Assembly (NCBI GenBank): GCA_903823665.1
Contig: CAIJTR010000175.1
Span: 1 to 44,360 of the forward strand
Reading direction: 5' to 3'
From: an uncultured Rhodospirillales bacterium
GTDB taxonomy: Bacteria; Pseudomonadota; Alphaproteobacteria; Acetobacterales; Acetobacteraceae
Length of the DNA: 44,360 bases
In this document: in pieces, positions 42,086 to 44,360 of the stretch
How the letters are laid out: every line of letters begins with the position of its first letter
Numbering within the stretch: position 1 is the stretch's first letter
Notes under the pieces: model-generated
Seen by the model: only the letters and a program-made list of their open reading frames with translations
What the model was told of the DNA's origin: nothing
The model's database searches: none
Made by a program: the position numbers and the translations under genes

Positions 42086-43180
42086 ATGGCACAGGTATCC
42101 GTCCGCAAGGTTGTCAAATCATACGAGACATATCAGGCCGTCCACGGCATCGATCTTGAGATCAACGACGAGGAATTCGTCGTCCTCGTCGGCCCCTCCG
42201 GCTGCGGCAAATCGACCACGCTGCGCATGATCGCGGGGCTGGAGGAGATCACCTCCGGCGAAATCTGGATCGGCGGCGACATGGTCAACGACATGCCGCC
42301 ACGTGACCGAGACATCGCCATGGTGTTCCAGAACTACGCGCTCTATCCGCACATGACGGTGTTCGACAACATGGCCTTCGGGCTGAAGCTGCGGAAATAC
42401 TCCAAGGCCGACATCAAAACCCGCGTCGATGAAGCCGCCCGCATTCTCGACATCCAACCTCTGCTCGACCGCAAACCGAAAGCCCTTTCCGGCGGCCAGC
42501 GCCAGCGCGTCGCCATGGGCCGCGCCATCGTCCGCCACCCGCGCGTGTTCCTGTTCGACGAGCCGCTCTCCAACCTCGACGCCAAGCTCCGCGTGCAGAT
42601 GCGCACCGAGATCAAAAAGGTCCACCAAACCGTCCGAACCACCACCGTCTACGTCACCCATGACCAGATCGAGGCGATGACGCTGGCCGACCGCGTGGTG
42701 GTGATGAACCAGGGCCGCATCGAACAGGTAGGCCCACCGCAGGAGCTCTACCACCACCCCGCCACCCGCTTCGTCGCAGGCTTCATCGGCTCCCCCGCCA
42801 TGAACTTCCTGCCCGTTCGCGTCATCGACGACGGCGGCCTCAAGGTCCAGCTCTCCTCCGGCGTCAAACTCCCCATCCCGGCCGCCCGCGCCGAGCGCTA
42901 TCGTCCTTACACCGGCAAAGAGGTCACCCTCGGCCTGCGCCCCGAGCATCTCACCGAAACGCGTGACGTGGAAAAGCCCGGCGTTTGCCTGTTCGAGGCC
43001 CTGGTGGACGTCACCGAGCCGATGGGCATGGAAACCATGGTCCATTTCTTCGACGGCGGCGCCCCCGTCTGCGCCCGCGTCGATCCCGCCACCTCCTGCA
43101 TCCCCGGCCAGATGATGACGCTCGCTGCCGACATGAACCAAATGCACCTCATCGAAAATGAAAGCGGACGTGTGATCTGA
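42086..43180 (+). CDS. ugpC: ABC transporter ATP-binding protein, UgpC/MalK type
   Basis: A 364-residue ATPase of the sugar/glycerol-3-phosphate ABC importer class. Walker [10 protein letters not shown] is at 36-44, signature LSGGQRQRV begins at about 134, Walker B VFLFDEP is at about 154-160 and the switch His is in YVTHDQ. The C-terminal ~120 residues form the MalK-type TOBE regulatory domain. The start is ATG 42086. No permease or binding-protein gene is in the window, so its partners are elsewhere. It overlaps the next gene by one base (TGATG). Confidence 0.93.
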   Translation: MAQVSVRKVVKSYETYQAVHGIDLEINDEEFVVLVGPSGCGKSTTLRMIAGLEEITSGEIWIGGDMVNDMPPRDRDIAMVFQNYALYPHMTVFDNMAFGLKLRKYSKADIKTRVDEAARILDIQPLLDRKPKALSGGQRQRVAMGRAIVRHPRVFLFDEPLSNLDAKLRVQMRTEIKKVHQTVRTTTVYVTHDQIEAMTLADRVVVMNQGRIEQVGPPQELYHHPATRFVAGFIGSPAMNFLPVRVIDDGGLKVQLSSGVKLPIPAARAERYRPYTGKEVTLGLRPEHLTETRDVEKPGVCLFEALVDVTEPMGMETMVHFFDGGAPVCARVDPATSCIPGQMMTLAADMNQMHLIENESGRVI

Positions 43181-44274
43181 TGGCTGACCTTGAAATGCAT
43201 GTCGTTCCCGCGGCCACTCTCGAAACATTCGTCGCCGACATCTTCTACAAAGCCGGATGCGAGCGCGTCGAAGCCGAGCGCATCTCCTACCACCTGATGG
43301 GTGCCAATCTCACCGGCCATGACAGCCACGGCATCATCCGCACGCCGCGCTACGTGCAATGGCTGCAAGAGGGCAAGGTCCACGCGGGCCAGAAGCTCAC
43401 CATCCAAACCGAGAGCCCCACCCACGCCGTCGTCGATGGCAATTACGGCTTCGGCCAATCCATCGGCCCGCTCGCCGTCGATCTTGGCATCCAGAAAGCC
43501 AAAGCCGCCGGCATGTCGATCATCGCCCTCCGCCATTCCGGCCATATCGGCCGCATCGGGGATTGGGCGGAGCGTGCCGCCGCCCAGGGTCTCGTCTCCA
43601 TCCATTTCGTCAACGTCGCCGGCGGTGAACTCGTCGCCCCCTACGGCGGTGTCGATCGCCGTTTCTCCACCAACCCGATGTGCGTCGGCGTCCCCGCCAT
43701 GGGTGACGAGCCGATGCTGTTGCTCGATTTCGCCACCTCCATGGTCGCCGAGGGCAAAGTCCTCGTCGCCTCCAACGGCGGCAAACCATTGCCCGAGGGC
43801 GCATTGATCGAGCCAGACGGCACCCTCTCCACCAACCCCACCACCCTCTACGGCCCGCTCACCCCCAGCGGCCCACGCGATGCCGGTGCGGGAAAGGGCG
43901 CCCTGCGCGCCTTTGGCGATCACAAAGGCTCCGGCATCGCCTTCATGTGCGAAATCCTGGCCGGCGTGCTCACCGGCGGTGAAACCTCCGGCCCCATCCC
44001 AGGCGGCAAGCGCGGCCAGATCAGCAACGGCATGTTCTCGATCTACCTCGACCCCACCCATTTCGGTGCCGAAGGCTTCGCCGCCCGCGCGGCGGAATAC
44101 GCCCGCTATGTCAAAGCCTCCCGCCCGTCCGAGCCCGGCGTCGCCGTGCAGGTCCCCGGCGAAAAAGAGGCCCACACGCGCGCCGAAAGACTTGCAAACG
44201 GCGTCCCTTTGCAGCTTCAAACCTGGCAGGCGCTGCTGAACGTGGCCGAAAGGCTGGGCGTTCCAGCACCCTGA
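43180..44274 (+). CDS. Malate/L-lactate dehydrogenase-family oxidoreductase (Ldh2 type)
   Basis: A 364-residue NAD(P)-dependent enzyme of the LDH2/MDG family, unrelated in fold to classical lactate dehydrogenase. The N-terminal ANLTGHDSHGIIRTPRYV block with the catalytic His, FVNVAGGELVAPYGG and GDHKGSGIAFMCEILAGVLTGG are family landmarks. Members reduce or oxidise 2-hydroxy acids such as malate, lactate, ureidoglycolate or 2,3-diketogulonate, or reduce cyclic imines. In a catabolic cluster with sugar-acid and ureide genes, either a sugar-acid or ureidoglycolate role is possible. Translationally coupled to the ATPase gene. Confidence 0.92.
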   Translation: MADLEMHVVPAATLETFVADIFYKAGCERVEAERISYHLMGANLTGHDSHGIIRTPRYVQWLQEGKVHAGQKLTIQTESPTHAVVDGNYGFGQSIGPLAVDLGIQKAKAAGMSIIALRHSGHIGRIGDWAERAAAQGLVSIHFVNVAGGELVAPYGGVDRRFSTNPMCVGVPAMGDEPMLLLDFATSMVAEGKVLVASNGGKPLPEGALIEPDGTLSTNPTTLYGPLTPSGPRDAGAGKGALRAFGDHKGSGIAFMCEILAGVLTGGETSGPIPGGKRGQISNGMFSIYLDPTHFGAEGFAARAAEYARYVKASRPSEPGVAVQVPGEKEAHTRAERLANGVPLQLQTWQALLNVAERLGVPAP

Positions 44275-44308
44275 AACGCGGCTTGTTCGACAGCCCCCCA
44301 ATGCTCAG

Positions 44309-44360
44309 CTAGAGCACGTTTCGACCAGATGGAATCATCTGGTCGAAAGTTCGTGCTCTA
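44309..44360. repeat. Palindromic intergenic repeat, right copy (inverted)
   Basis: Exact reverse complement of 56-107. It lies 35 bp after the dehydrogenase stop and ends exactly at the last base of the window. Folded alone it forms the same long hairpin with the TCTGGTCGAAA-type inner arm. Confidence 0.9.

Noticed and set aside
42907-44301. Long minus-strand open frame (464 codons) opposite the Ldh-family gene
   Set aside because: The plus-strand Ldh and ABC genes have full family motifs. The reverse frame is Gly/Asp/Ala-rich without any.
1-44360. tRNA, rRNA, CRISPR arrays, transposases or prophage genes
   Set aside because: No cloverleaf-like, spacer-repeat, DDE-transposase, integrase or phage structural signature was recognised in any gene or gap.

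Overview
The window reads as chromosomal DNA of a GC-rich alphaproteobacterium, most likely Acetobacteraceae/Rhodospirillales. This rests on the gene families, frequent ATGA stop/start overlaps, and a GAAC-N7-GAAC SOS box (the alphaproteobacterial LexA type) in front of uvrA. No taxonomic marker such as rRNA is present, so the placement is an inference. No tRNA, rRNA, CRISPR array, insertion sequence or prophage was recognised.

Layout. 0.1-13.2 kb is mostly housekeeping: a hybrid sensor histidine kinase, a DUF938 methyltransferase, serA, mazG, ssb and uvrA (divergent, sharing an SOS box), a small lineage-specific protein that looks frameshifted, an amidase, a small hypothetical plus lipoprotein pair, a RidA-like protein with a clear terminator, and a secreted CHAP-domain hydrolase. 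13.2-14.9 kb holds transporters: a split two-gene chromate transporter and a LysE-type exporter. 15.0-20.2 kb (minus strand) is a hyuA-hyuB-D-aminoacylase operon for cyclic amides or N-acyl amino acids. 20.3-22.2 kb (plus) has two tandem D-2-hydroxyacid dehydrogenases, the second with a TTG start. 22.2-27.9 kb (minus) is an operon of a GltD/PyrK-like (NfnB-NfnA-like) fusion flavoprotein, an enamidase-family amidohydrolase and a TfdA-like 2-oxoglutarate dioxygenase. 28-31.8 kb has two paralogous small secreted proteins, the acetate permease pair (DUF485 + ActP) and a YqaA/DedA protein.

32.3-40.3 kb (plus) is a tightly packed ten-gene catabolic operon. Its order is: Asp/Glu-racemase-family protein, dihydropyrimidinase/hydantoinase, AtzG-like, AtzE-like amidase, AtzH/HpxZ-like, 2-keto-3-deoxygalactonokinase, KDPGal aldolase, a PcaD-PcaC fusion, and protocatechuate 3,4-dioxygenase beta and alpha. 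40.3-42.0 kb is a small-gene region: a palindromic repeat, a second copy of the lineage-specific protein, a small membrane protein and a CcdAB-like toxin-antitoxin pair. 42.1-44.3 kb has an orphan sugar-type ABC ATPase (UgpC/MalK-like) overlapping a malate/L-lactate-dehydrogenase-family oxidoreductase.

Taken together, the right two thirds looks like a catabolic island for cyclic amides/ureides, N-heterocycle-derived enamides, 2-keto-3-deoxy acids and protocatechuate. The first and last steps of several of these pathways are missing from the window. Two structural features stand out. An exact 52-bp palindromic element lies near the left end and, inverted, at the extreme right end. The plus strand changes from G-rich to C-rich across the window regardless of coding strand.
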